From Rudaea sp. 3F27F6 (GTDB taxonomy: Bacteria > Pseudomonadota > Gammaproteobacteria > Xanthomonadales > Rhodanobacteraceae), in NCBI RefSeq assembly GCF_005503555.1, contig NZ_SCNG01000009.1, positions 82,038-146,037 of the forward strand: a stretch of DNA of 64,000 nucleotides, read 5' to 3'. Made by a program: the position numbers and the translations under genes. Of the stretch, positions 8,113-17,630 are shown in pieces. The notes beneath the pieces are model-generated. The model was not told the origin of the DNA. It worked only from the letters and a program-made list of their open reading frames with translations, and did not search any database. The number at the start of each line of letters is the position of its first letter. Position 1 is the stretch's first letter.

Positions 8113-9859
8113 GCGCCAGCGCGTCCATCGATTCTCCCCAACGTGCCCGCAACCCCGACAACGGATGCGGCGCGCATTCCGCGGCGAACGCGGCGGACCA
8201 GGCGAAACGTTCTGCGATACCGGCTCGTTCGACGATCCAGTCGTCCTGTCGTGGATCGTAGAGCACGCGACATTGCGTATCGCGATGCATCGCAAGCGTC
8301 CCACCTGAGTCGCCGTAGAGCAATTCCGTCTCCGCGAGCGTCTCGGCCAAGAGCGCCTCCGCACGACTGCGGATATCGACGGGATTGTCGTCAGCCAGCA
8401 CTTCCAGGGTGATCTTCTCCATCATTTTTCCGCTGGTGAGCACCGGCACATGGGCCGCTCGCTTGAAGGCACCGAGTGCCGCCAGTCTCCTCAGCCTCGC
8501 GATTGGCAAACCCTGCTCGCATGCTTTCGCGCAGACCGCGGCCCATACGTGCCGGTAAAGCCGAATCAAGCGCGCTCGCTGCTCGTCGTCGCGGATGTGG
8601 TCTGCCATCCTGGCATCGCAGTCTGCGGAGTCCGCGTGCAGCGCGAGTTCGAACAGAATCCGACCGACGTCGTAGGTGCCGAAACGGCGGGGGCCACCGG
8701 ATTCGGCATGCGCCGGCTTCAGGGTTCCGGCTTTTGCCAGTTGGATGATGGCGACCGACAACGCGATAGCGGCGGCACGATCATCGCCGGACAACCGGTC
8801 GAACAGCGACATGGGGATGCCGGTGGTCTCCAGAAACGACTGCTTCATCTCCCGGTTCAAGTCGCGCACGAACAATTCCGAAACAGCCCCCTCGGCCTCG
8901 AACTCGTGCATCCCGGCGGGAAAATACTTGCGAACGTAGAACCAGAGTTTGTTCAACGTCGGGATATGGTGTTCGTGGTCGAACCAGAACGGCGGGTCGA
9001 AGTGAGGCGAGCATTCGTAGAAGGGCAGGCACGATATGGAGTCGTAGTCGAGCCAGCGGCCATCCAGGCAAATATTCGATTCGGTATGCGCGCCGTGCAT
9101 GAAGCGCCTTGCTCTGGCGACGGCGTGCTGGCGCGCGAAACGCTTCGCCAGTTCTCCCAGTCCGTGGTACAGACGCTCGAGGTCGGTCACTCGGTGCCAT
9201 TCGTCCGTGGAAAATTCGTCGGGCCGCGGCAGATATTCGGTCAGGCGTCGAACTGCGTCACGTACGCGCACGCTGTCCAGCGGGATGTCGACGCCCTTGC
9301 GTGGCCTGAAATACAGAGCGCGCGTGAAGTGCGCCGGCCGTAACGCAAATTCGCGAACCAGCAGGCCACGCGGAATTTTTGCGTGCGACGTATCATTCGG
9401 CGGCAACCTGCACAACGTGCCGGTACCGATCGCAATCGGACTGCGGACGGCACCGTAAGGCAACGCGACATGCAGCACTTCACCCCAGATCATTTCGCGT
9501 ATCGCTTCCGCGAGCAAGATCTCTCCGTTCGAATAGGCGAAGTCGGTTCGGTGCGAGGCCAGCAGCGGATTACAGCCGATTCCTTTGACCTGGTACCGGC
9601 CGTCGAAACCAACCCGTGCTCCACCGCCCTGCAATATGTTGCCGCCGTACCGCTCGGCATAAAAGAGTTTGGAGCCCGGCGCGCGGTCGGCTATCGCGGG
9701 TTTATCGCCTTTCGTCGAATAGGCGTATTCACGCAGTAGGGTTTGTTCGCAGTCCGATCCCAATCGGGGATTGCGCGCAGCGATGAAGGGTTCGCGAACA
9801 GGTACGGCGGAAAACGGAACCAGCAGGGTGGGCGGCAAATTCGCCGGAGTGGAAGTCAC
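8105..9859 (-). CDS. SelO-like (protein AMPylase fold) protein, candidate MchC/MceJ-type peptide-modification partner
   Basis: A 584-residue protein with a GTG start behind AGGAG. Several segments follow the SelO/YdiU pattern: GGGARVGFDGRYQVKGIG at 78-95 (compare the QLKGAG block with the invariant Lys), SNGEILLAEAIREMIWGE at 110-127, HGAHTESN at 255-262 and DYDS at 271-274 (compare the NTDN and DYGP metal and nucleotide positions). SelO transfers AMP to hydroxyl residues. Translation is coupled to the HlyC-like gene, which mirrors the mchC-mchD and mceJ-mceI pairs of class IIb microcins. I infer a role in activating or modifying the Gly-rich peptide. The SelO resemblance is read from motifs, not from a search. 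Confidence 0.65.
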   Translation of the reverse strand: MTSTPANLPPTLLVPFSAVPVREPFIAARNPRLGSDCEQTLLREYAYSTKGDKPAIADRAPGSKLFYAERYGGNILQGGGARVGFDGRYQVKGIGCNPLLASHRTDFAYSNGEILLAEAIREMIWGEVLHVALPYGAVRSPIAIGTGTLCRLPPNDTSHAKIPRGLLVREFALRPAHFTRALYFRPRKGVDIPLDSVRVRDAVRRLTEYLPRPDEFSTDEWHRVTDLERLYHGLGELAKRFARQHAVARARRFMHGAHTESNICLDGRWLDYDSISCLPFYECSPHFDPPFWFDHEHHIPTLNKLWFYVRKYFPAGMHEFEAEGAVSELFVRDLNREMKQSFLETTGIPMSLFDRLSGDDRAAAIALSVAIIQLAKAGTLKPAHAESGGPRRFGTYDVGRILFELALHADSADCDARMADHIRDDEQRARLIRLYRHVWAAVCAKACEQGLPIARLRRLAALGAFKRAAHVPVLTSGKMMEKITLEVLADDNPVDIRSRAEALLAETLAETELLYGDSGGTLAMHRDTQCRVLYDPRQDDWIVERAGIAERFAWSAAFAAECAPHPLSGLRARWGESMDALAHV

Positions 9860-9916
9860 TAACGAAGAACTCCTGCGAAAGAGGGGAAATCCGGTGTGCG
9901 TTGCCTGCTCGCTGGA

Positions 9917-9945
9917 GATATAACGAGAACGGTTTGAGTGGTCAA
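9917..9945 (-). promoter_or_regulatory. Sigma-70 promoter of the SelO-like/HlyC-like operon
   Basis: On the minus strand TTGACC and TATATC are spaced by exactly 17 bases, and the -10 element lies about 58 bp before the GTG at 9859. This places the SelO-like and HlyC-like genes in their own two-gene transcript. Confidence 0.65.
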
Positions 9946-10065
9946 TAGCACTAAGCCGGCGCGTCCGGATACTCGGGCGCGGCCCGTATGAGGGTAAGAT
10001 TCGAAGGCTGAAACCGGGTAGCAGTCTGGGATTCCGACCTGCGCCCGCGCACCCATCAGGATGTC

Positions 10066-13000
10066 ATGACACGAAGTTCTGATTTCGCCGATCGATCCGA
10101 CCTGGCGTCCGAGAAGACGCCGCCCGGCGCTTCGGACACTCCCACAATCGATGGCCTTACGCGATCGAAAAACCAACAGCGCTCACCGGACGCGCAGCAT
10201 GGCGACGGCCGCATCGAAGCGTTGTGCAGAAATCTAGCCGCGAGCCGCCGCACGGCGCTATTGCGGTCACGCCGGGACAATCGACTTTCTCGTCTTTCGG
10301 TCTGCGGCGAGCAGCTCCGGCGCAGTATTGCTCAGGCGTCGAAGGCGCTCGCTCAGGGCGCGCGTCCCAATGCCAGCGTCCGCTGGCTGCTCGAGAACGC
10401 CTATGTCATCGAAACGCAACTCGATCGATTGCGCAGATCGTTTTCGGTTCGCCGTTCCGGGCAACTGCCAGCCGTGCTTGACGACGACGGCATGCCTGTA
10501 CAGCGGGCGCTGGATCTTGCGTCGCAGTTGGTCCGTGAGGTCGATGGCGGGCTCGACAAGCAGACCATTGTCGCGGCGTTAAAATCCTACCAAACCTGCC
10601 GTCCGTTGGATTTCGCGGAATTGTGGGCGCTTCCTGACATGTTCGCATTGGCGTTGTTGGAACGTCTCGCAGCGGTTGCCGTGCGCGCCAGTGCAGGTGT
10701 TGTCGACAGTGCTCGTGCGAGTGCCTTTGTGGCGTCGTCGGATGATCCGCCGGCCGTTGGGCAGACAGCACCGCCGTACTCCGACGAGTTCATCGCCGCA
10801 TTGGCATCCGCGCCCCGGAACGCCGGGAACGCCATCGAAGAGCCGTGGCGATCCATTGCCGGCGGCGCCGAGAAGATACGTGATGCGATCGTCTCGACCG
10901 CGATGCGGCAAGTCGAAGACGAAACGAGCACCAGCCGCTGCATCAACAGCCTACGTTTCGTCGAACAGGCCGACTGGCGAACCATCGTCGCCACCGTCAG
11001 CGCCGTCGAGGACGTGTTGGCGCTCGACCCAGCGGGTCACTACAAGCGGATGGATTTCGCCACGCGCAATGTCTATCGGCAAGCCGTTGCGCGGCTCGCC
11101 AGGAAATTGACCGTGGCCGAAATCGACGTGGCCTACAAAGCGCTGGCACTGGCACGGGCAGAGGGCGAGCAGGGCACGGGTCGGCGCGAATCGCACATCG
11201 GATATTTCCTGCTCGACGAAGGCGTTGACGAGACCATTGCGGCGCTGAGCGGAAAGCGACGCATTCCGTCCATTTATCGACTCCGCCGGACGGGCATCCT
11301 GCCCATTGCCTACCTTCTCGCGCAATTGATCGGGCTGGCAGTATGCGTAGGCCCGGTGATTACATGGCTCGGCGTCGTGCCGATCGGCCGTGGCTACGCC
11401 GTCTTGACCATTGTGTTGCTCGTTCTGGTCGTTTCGCAGTTGAGCACCCATCTCGTCGAAGCGGCCGCGTCGATTTTGCGCCGGCCGACACCGATGCCGC
11501 GCATGGACTACCAGCACGAGATACCGGATCACGCCAGCACCCTGGTGGTCGTTCCGTGCCTGCTCAATGATCCCGGCCATGTGCGCCTGCTGGTCGACGA
11601 CTTGCGCACGCGGTTTCTGTCGAATCGAATGCGCAATATCCGCTTTGCCTTGCTGAGCGACTATGCGGATGCGCACGAGCGCTCGATGCCGGGGGATGCC
11701 GAGATGCTCAAGGCGGCGGCCGACGGCATCCGGGATCTGAACACCGAGTATGGGAGTGCACAGCAAGATGGAGAGATCTTCTACCTGTTCCATCGGGACC
11801 GGGAATGGAATCCGACGCAGAACCGATGGATGGGGCATGAACGCAAGCGCGGCAAACTTGCCGCCCTGAATGCACTGCTCTTGCGCGGGAACAGCGAGGC
11901 GTTTTCACTGATCGTCGGCGATCCGAGCCGCATCGGCGCGGTCCGCTATGTCATTACGCTCGACAGCGATACGCAATTGCCGTGGGACGGCGCGCGCCGC
12001 ATGATCGAAACCATCGATCACCCGCTGAATCGGCCGGCGCTGAATAAGGAAGGCACTTCTGTCGTCGCCGGGTACACGATCATCCAGCCGCGCGTGGGCC
12101 ATCTGGAAGCGGAGGGCGGGGCAACGCGCTACGCCCGTCTGTTCGGCGGCGAAACCGGTCTGGATCAATATACGCGCTCGTCCGCCGATTTGTACCACGA
12201 CCTGTTCGGCGAGGGCTCCTATACCGGCAAGGGCATTTATGACGTAGCCGCTTTCGACCGGCTTCTGGAACATCGTTTCCCCGACAACCGGATTTTGAGT
12301 CACGACCTGATCGAAGGCTGCTTCGCACGCGCGACCGTGGCGACGGACGTGGTCGTCTTCGAGGAATACCCGGCGACGTATGCCGTGGAAAACAACCGGC
12401 GCCAGCGCTGGATTCGGGGGGACTGGCAAATCGCCGCGTGGCTTGGGCCATGGGTGCCCGTCGCCAATGGGCGTTGCGAATTCAACCGGCTGTCGCTGCT
12501 CTCCCGATGGAAGCTGTTGAACAACCTGCGCAGGAGCCTGTTCGAACCGGCGGCGCTCGCACTGCTCATTCTGGCTTGGTTTGCCGGTAGCGCTGCCGCG
12601 CTGTTGACCATCGCGATGCTCTTGCCGTTTCTGGTTCCCGCGGTTTGGCAGTTCGGGCGTACGGCTGCCGAGCGCCTGCTCGATACCGGTAAGGCGGTGA
12701 TCCACGAGCCGATCGGCGGGGCACTGGGAATTCATCTGGGACGCGCGATATTTCGGTTGGCCTGTCTGCCGTACGCGGCGCTGCAGGGAGCGCTCGCCAT
12801 TTTCAAGACATTCTGTCGGGTTCACCTCACGCATCGCAATTTGCTGGAATGGGTGGCATTCGATGTACTGCAGCGCAGATCCGCGAAGCCGAAGCGACGC
12901 GAGGTATCGCCGGATCTTGCGTTGCTCGGCGTGAATTGGGCGTTCTGCGCCGTGGTCGTCGCAGCCTGCGGCAGATGGCAACCGGCGGTATTGATCGCTG

Positions 13001-15303
13001 CGACTCCCTGGTTTGGCTTGTGGGCCATGGCGCCGTTTCTAGAGGTTTGGAGCAGGCGCCGTGCAGTGGTTCCAGCTTCGCGACTCGCCGGAGACGACAT
13101 CGCTTTCGTTCGCAGCGCGGCGCGGCGCACATGGTCCTTCTTCGAAGACTACGTCGACGAACGTTCCTGCTGGCTGCCGCCGGACAATGTGCGCGAGCTG
13201 CCCGTTCGAGCCGTAGCGGGCCGCACGTCGCCGACGAACATGGGTCTCGGCTTGCTTTCTGCGGTGGCCGCTCACGACTTGGGTTATATCGATACGCGCG
13301 CACTGTTGGATCTTCTTGGAAACATGCTGCGGACGCTCGATGGTTTGCAGCGATATCACGGCCATTTGTACAACTGGTACGACACACAGACGCTGGAACC
13401 GATGTCGCCTCCCTACGTGTCGGTGGTGGACAGTGGCAATTTCGTCGGGCACGTACTGGTATTGCGTCAAACCCTGTCGCAGCTTGGCGCGGCAGCCCGT
13501 TCGCCGATGGTGCTGGTGCACGGGGTGAGCGACGCGTTCGCGATTTTCCGCGAATGCGCAACCCTGGACGCCACGCTTGCGCAGGAATTCGAAACGCGTC
13601 TGCGCAGCATGTCGGAGCTGGCCGATTCGAATGCCAGGCAGTTGCATGCCGATGCGATCGCCTTGGCCGAAACCGCCAATCGGATTGCCGATTCGCTGGC
13701 CCTCGATGCAGGCGAGGGCGCTCAGGCTTGGGCCGACAAGTTGCGCGGCCATTGCACGATGCTCGTGCGCAACCTCGGTCCAAAGCCGCCGGACAGCGAG
13801 AGCAGCTTGATCGCGGAGGCGGCCTCGTTGATCGCGATCTGCGACCGGCTCGCCGATTGCGATTTCGGCCTGTTTTACGACGAGGAACGCGAACTGCTGC
13901 ACATCGGCATGGATGTGCGAAAAGGCAAGTGCGATGCCGGGCACTACGACATGCTGGCCTCCGAAGCTCGATTGACGGCGTATCTCGCAATAGCGCGCAA
14001 GAACATTCCGCCGAATGCATGGTTTTGCCTGGGGAGGCTGCAGACCTGCGAGAACGGCACTACGGCTCTGCTGTCCTGGAGCGGATCGATGTTCGAATAC
14101 CTGATGCCGAACCTCGTCATGCCGAACTTTCCCGGCACGCTGATCGATATCGCCGTGCGCGGCGCGGTGGACCGGCAGATCGCCTACATGTCGAAAAAGG
14201 GCCTGGCATGGGGCATATCTGAATCCGGGTATGCGGATCTCGAATACGACGGCAGTTATTGCTACCGGGCTTTCGGCATTCCTTCTCTCGGTTTGCAGCC
14301 GGGCCTGTCGGGCAATTTCGTCATTGCGCCATATGCGAGCGCGCTCGCACTGCAGGTCGATCCGCCAGCCGCGGCGGCCAACCTGCGCCGTCTCGCCAAC
14401 GAAGGCGTACTGACCTCTTGGGGATTCTACGAGGCCGTCGACTACGGATCGCGGTCAAGTCCCGGCCCCACAGGCTCCATCGTGCGCGAATTCATGGCAC
14501 ATCATCAGGGCATGAGCCTGCTGGCGTTTGCATCTACGGTGCTCGGTGATCGCATGCAACGCAGATTCTGCAGCGATCCTGAACTCAAGGCGGCAGCGAT
14601 TTTGCTCAAGGAGCGTATGCCAAAACGCAGCCCGGTCGTATCCAGGGATGCTGTGACCGAACACGTTGAAACCGAATTGCTGTCCGTCTCCGCAGACGAT
14701 GCCGCGCAGTCCGCAATCGAAGACGATGCCGACGTCGACTCTCTGTCTGCTGTCGGGCGCCGACAGGATGCACTGATCCGGCAATATTGTGGCCTGCGGC
14801 TCACGGAAGGTGGGATTCTCGGGGAACTCGCGACACTGCATTCTTTGCGGCTCCCATCGGTGTCCGACTTCGGTTGCGAGGAATTGCACGCGAAATTGAT
14901 CGGGTCAGGGCCCGAGCGATCGAGCAATCTCGTCGTGCTGGCTCGGATACCTGATCGAAGCGGGCAGCTATTTTTGGCGCAAGCCCTGGCTTTGCACGGC
15001 TACAGCTATTGCAAGGGGCAGATTTTCACTTTGGTATTGCTGGTTCAAGAGGGGGTTGGCGAACAACCGACGGCGGTTGTCGAGATGCATCGCGCCATCG
15101 CCGCTTCGTCGTTTGGACGGTGGCTTCATGAAAAGCCCGGCGGGGTATTCGTAGTCGGGAGTAGCGACTCGTCGTCCAATGTGCGGAACGCGCTGGAACT
15201 TATTGCAGCTGCGGAGCTTGTGGCGACAGCAGGTACCTTGCGCCTGATGGCCCGACGCGACATGTCCCAAGACATCGAACAACTTGAAGGCGTTGACTGC
15301 TGA
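10066..15303 (+). CDS. Compact cyclic beta-1,2-glucan synthase-like protein (GT84 plus glycoamylase domain, no complete GH94)
   Basis: A 1,745-residue membrane protein resembling the N-terminal two thirds of NdvB/ChvB. After a 400-residue N-terminal region come TM segments (about 410-470), then a GT84 glycosyltransferase with LDSDTQLP near 630 and QRWIRGDWQ near 778, followed by further TM segments (about 820-970). A glycoamylase-like domain follows (GISESGY near 1382, AHHQGMSLLAF near 1477). The last 200 residues match only the connecting region before the GH94 phosphorylase (LVVLARIPDRSGQ, GGVFVVGS). The usual family length is about 2,800, and GH94 sets ring size, so the product may be linear or different. 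The gene is monocistronic. Confidence 0.85.
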   Translation: MTRSSDFADRSDLASEKTPPGASDTPTIDGLTRSKNQQRSPDAQHGDGRIEALCRNLAASRRTALLRSRRDNRLSRLSVCGEQLRRSIAQASKALAQGARPNASVRWLLENAYVIETQLDRLRRSFSVRRSGQLPAVLDDDGMPVQRALDLASQLVREVDGGLDKQTIVAALKSYQTCRPLDFAELWALPDMFALALLERLAAVAVRASAGVVDSARASAFVASSDDPPAVGQTAPPYSDEFIAALASAPRNAGNAIEEPWRSIAGGAEKIRDAIVSTAMRQVEDETSTSRCINSLRFVEQADWRTIVATVSAVEDVLALDPAGHYKRMDFATRNVYRQAVARLARKLTVAEIDVAYKALALARAEGEQGTGRRESHIGYFLLDEGVDETIAALSGKRRIPSIYRLRRTGILPIAYLLAQLIGLAVCVGPVITWLGVVPIGRGYAVLTIVLLVLVVSQLSTHLVEAAASILRRPTPMPRMDYQHEIPDHASTLVVVPCLLNDPGHVRLLVDDLRTRFLSNRMRNIRFALLSDYADAHERSMPGDAEMLKAAADGIRDLNTEYGSAQQDGEIFYLFHRDREWNPTQNRWMGHERKRGKLAALNALLLRGNSEAFSLIVGDPSRIGAVRYVITLDSDTQLPWDGARRMIETIDHPLNRPALNKEGTSVVAGYTIIQPRVGHLEAEGGATRYARLFGGETGLDQYTRSSADLYHDLFGEGSYTGKGIYDVAAFDRLLEHRFPDNRILSHDLIEGCFARATVATDVVVFEEYPATYAVENNRRQRWIRGDWQIAAWLGPWVPVANGRCEFNRLSLLSRWKLLNNLRRSLFEPAALALLILAWFAGSAAALLTIAMLLPFLVPAVWQFGRTAAERLLDTGKAVIHEPIGGALGIHLGRAIFRLACLPYAALQGALAIFKTFCRVHLTHRNLLEWVAFDVLQRRSAKPKRREVSPDLALLGVNWAFCAVVVAACGRWQPAVLIAATPWFGLWAMAPFLEVWSRRRAVVPASRLAGDDIAFVRSAARRTWSFFEDYVDERSCWLPPDNVRELPVRAVAGRTSPTNMGLGLLSAVAAHDLGYIDTRALLDLLGNMLRTLDGLQRYHGHLYNWYDTQTLEPMSPPYVSVVDSGNFVGHVLVLRQTLSQLGAAARSPMVLVHGVSDAFAIFRECATLDATLAQEFETRLRSMSELADSNARQLHADAIALAETANRIADSLALDAGEGAQAWADKLRGHCTMLVRNLGPKPPDSESSLIAEAASLIAICDRLADCDFGLFYDEERELLHIGMDVRKGKCDAGHYDMLASEARLTAYLAIARKNIPPNAWFCLGRLQTCENGTTALLSWSGSMFEYLMPNLVMPNFPGTLIDIAVRGAVDRQIAYMSKKGLAWGISESGYADLEYDGSYCYRAFGIPSLGLQPGLSGNFVIAPYASALALQVDPPAAAANLRRLANEGVLTSWGFYEAVDYGSRSSPGPTGSIVREFMAHHQGMSLLAFASTVLGDRMQRRFCSDPELKAAAILLKERMPKRSPVVSRDAVTEHVETELLSVSADDAAQSAIEDDADVDSLSAVGRRQDALIRQYCGLRLTEGGILGELATLHSLRLPSVSDFGCEELHAKLIGSGPERSSNLVVLARIPDRSGQLFLAQALALHGYSYCKGQIFTLVLLVQEGVGEQPTAVVEMHRAIAASSFGRWLHEKPGGVFVVGSSDSSSNVRNALELIAAAELVATAGTLRLMARRDMSQDIEQLEGVDC

Positions 15304-15644
15304 AGACAGCCAATCTTTCTTCAGATCGGTGATTGCGGATAGCTAGCCATTGCAGAAAAGTCGAATCAGGCGCGCTACCCATACTTCGGCTTGTTGCGAT
15401 CGGTACCGTCAAGAATCGCGTTTCAGATGTTGTCTGCTAAGAGACATCATAAGACGTTTGTTTCCGGCCGACATTGACAATAGCTGAGATGCGATTAGCG
15501 AACTTTATCGACAGTAGGGAAGGGCAGAATTTTTCGAAAGATGCACTGTATCGAGCGTCCGTACGCCCAGAATGTCGAAGTATCACGGCTCGCCTTTGCG
15601 GCTTTGGTGCATTTCCGAATCGTGCAGTTTTGATGATACCTTGT
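15304..15644. other. Intergenic region without recognised gene
   Basis: This is the 341-bp gap between the converging glucan-synthase-like gene and the marR-type gene. Short open frames exist on both strands but have no ribosome site or recognisable content. I see no clear terminator. Confidence 0.5.
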
Positions 15645-16121
15645 TCAAGACCCAGATTGGGCGGCAATCAGGATCTTCAGTAGATTGGCAAGTTCTTTGC
15701 GCTGCTTTGGAGCGAGAACCGAGAGGAATTGTTCTTCAACACCGGTGAGTCTGGGACCGATGCTTGCCAGGCGCTCCGCCCCGACAGCTGTCAAGCCCAC
15801 CGCGTGGGCTCGCCGATCTGTTGGGTGTCGTTCGCGTCGAATCCAGCCCTGCTTTTCGAGATTGTCGAGAAAAATGACCATCGAGGATTTCTCGATGCCA
15901 GTCCATTCGCTCAATTCGCGCTGAGTGCGCTGCGAGCCATTCGCTAATGCGCCCATGATCGCGATATGCCCCAGGTGAAGCTCGTAGCCTCCCACTACGT
16001 CCTGCAGTTGGGTGCGAAGAAGATTGTGCGCGCGTTGTAGGAGGAAACCGATCGGCTTGGCATCATCTCGCGCGGCGGCCGGAGTCCGGGCGGGAAGCTT
16101 GGTACGAGTAGCTGGCATCAC
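15645..16121 (-). CDS. MarR-family transcriptional regulator
   Basis: A 158-residue winged-helix protein. The MarR core is clear: dimer helices at the ends, the helix-turn-helix around RTQRELSEWTGIEKSSMVIFLDNLEKQGWI, and the wing RERHPTDRRAHAVGLTAVG. It is divergent from the secreted glycosidase gene, and a perfect palindrome lies in the shared 78-bp gap. It therefore probably represses itself and the neighbour. The inducer is unknown. An extra basic N-terminus of about 20 residues precedes the usual family start. Confidence 0.92.
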   Translation of the reverse strand: MMPATRTKLPARTPAAARDDAKPIGFLLQRAHNLLRTQLQDVVGGYELHLGHIAIMGALANGSQRTQRELSEWTGIEKSSMVIFLDNLEKQGWIRRERHPTDRRAHAVGLTAVGAERLASIGPRLTGVEEQFLSVLAPKQRKELANLLKILIAAQSGS

Positions 16122-16152
16122 CCCATCGTAAGCGAAATAGGTTGAAAATAAT

Positions 16153-16172
16153 ATAGTCTATATATAGACTAT
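16153..16172. promoter_or_regulatory. Perfect 20-bp palindrome, probable MarR operator
   Basis: The half site ATAGTCTATA is followed immediately by its exact reverse complement. It lies between the divergent marR-type and glycosidase genes, 32 bp from the regulator start and 28 bp from the glycosidase start, where it would cover either promoter. Size and symmetry fit MarR operators. Confidence 0.75.
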
Positions 16173-16199
16173 CTATTAAATCACCTATGGGGCAATGCT

Positions 16200-17630
16200 A
16201 TGTTGCGCACGCTATTGGGAGTTGTGCTGATGATCGCCTCCACCGTCCTGCTGGCAGAAACCTCCCTCCAATCGTCGCCACTCGGAGTTACCTGGGGTGC
16301 AACGTACGGTTTCGGCAAAGCGAAAGCGCTGCCGTTCATGCCCCAAGCACGCAAGCTTGGTGCATCGTTCTCCCGCGTGACCTTGTACTGGAGTCAGCTC
16401 GAGCCGAAAGAAGGCGTCGCCCGATGGGTCGATCTCGACGCGTATATCTCGCAAATATCGTCACCCGAAGAAGCCATTCTGACACTCGCTTCGGCATCTT
16501 CGTGGGCGACGCGTACAAAGACGTGGGTCTTCCCGTCGTCTCCGGCCTTGGATGCAGCGAAATACACGGCCTTTGTTCGTAACGTGGTTCAACATGCAAA
16601 AGGGAAGGTGCGCTATTTCCAAAACGACAACGAGCCCAATAATCCTTTTTTCTGGTCGGGAACAGCCGAGGAATTTGCCGCGCAGCAACGGCTGTTCTAT
16701 CGAGCCGTCAAGGAGGCCGATCCGTCGGCGACAGTGATTCTCGGTGGCTGCGATGGCCTTTTCGATCAGACGAATACCGACCCTTTTCCGGGGCAGGAGG
16801 CGGATCTCGCCTTCTGGAAGAAGGTGATTGCAATTGCCGGCGATTCGTATGATCTGTTCGATCTGCATCTGTACGGAAATCCGTATACGATTCCCGAGCG
16901 CATTGCAGTCGTACGCGACATGATGCGCGCGGTAGGCGCCGAGAAACCCATCATTGCCGCGGAATATCACGGCCCCGGTTTCTTCGAATTCAAGGCAAAC
17001 CGACGTTGGTGGCGAATGCTGCTGGGCCCCGAAGCGAAACCTGACGCAGTAAGTCAGTTGCGCGCGCAGGCGGCGACGCTGCCTGTCGAGACTAGAATGT
17101 TCTTGGATGCACACGACACGGCGAATGCGGAAAGGCTCAGGACATTGCAGACCGAAGACATTGTCGTGCGCAACACAATCGCACTGTCGAGTGGCATTCA
17201 GCGCACGGCTTTCTTCGATCTCTGGCACGACTCCGCGGAGGCCAACGCGGCGAATGCAATGCTCTACGGAGCATTCAAGTTGCTCGATCACGATGCCAAC
17301 GAGGCATTGACAAAAGAGCTCCCACTGGCCACCAGCTTTCTACGTTTTTCGATGGCGCTGGCTGGTCAGACGCGTATTTCTCGCATCGCGGTCTCAGCAC
17401 ATCCTGACGTCTATGCGTTTCGGGTTGAGCGTACTCAGCGCTCGCCGCTGCTCGTGGTCTGGCGACGGCCTGTAGACGTCGGCGGCAGTGCAGAAGTGCT
17501 CCAGGTCGACTTGCCTTGGAAGGAAAAAGCGAAGCAGGGCACTACTGCGGTAGGAGGTAAAGCGGATTTCACCAAGAAGGGCGGTACTCTCAGCGTGCTG
17601 GTTTCCGAGATGCCGATCTTCATCGACTGA
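16200..17630 (+). CDS. Secreted clan GH-A glycoside hydrolase (GH39-like)
   Basis: A 476-residue protein with a signal peptide ending about residue 20 (VLLAETS). It has the TIM-barrel layout of clan A retaining glycosidases: GVTWGATYG start strand, NDNEPNN near residue 141 holding the probable acid/base Glu, and AAEYHGPG near residue 253 holding the probable nucleophile. A C-terminal beta domain follows (about 390-476). Closest in feel are GH39 xylosidase-type or related uncharacterised enzymes; the exact family and substrate are not settled. It is divergent from the MarR gene and probably under its control. Its 3' end overlaps the broken kinase gene by 11 bp on the other strand. Confidence 0.72.
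   Translation: MLRTLLGVVLMIASTVLLAETSLQSSPLGVTWGATYGFGKAKALPFMPQARKLGASFSRVTLYWSQLEPKEGVARWVDLDAYISQISSPEEAILTLASASSWATRTKTWVFPSSPALDAAKYTAFVRNVVQHAKGKVRYFQNDNEPNNPFFWSGTAEEFAAQQRLFYRAVKEADPSATVILGGCDGLFDQTNTDPFPGQEADLAFWKKVIAIAGDSYDLFDLHLYGNPYTIPERIAVVRDMMRAVGAEKPIIAAEYHGPGFFEFKANRRWWRMLLGPEAKPDAVSQLRAQAATLPVETRMFLDAHDTANAERLRTLQTEDIVVRNTIALSSGIQRTAFFDLWHDSAEANAANAMLYGAFKLLDHDANEALTKELPLATSFLRFSMALAGQTRISRIAVSAHPDVYAFRVERTQRSPLLVVWRRPVDVGGSAEVLQVDLPWKEKAKQGTTAVGGKADFTKKGGTLSVLVSEMPIFID

Noticed and set aside
12849..14222. 457-codon plus-strand frame within the glucan synthase-like gene
   Set aside because: Frame-shifted shadow; the other frame carries GT84 and glycoamylase motifs throughout.
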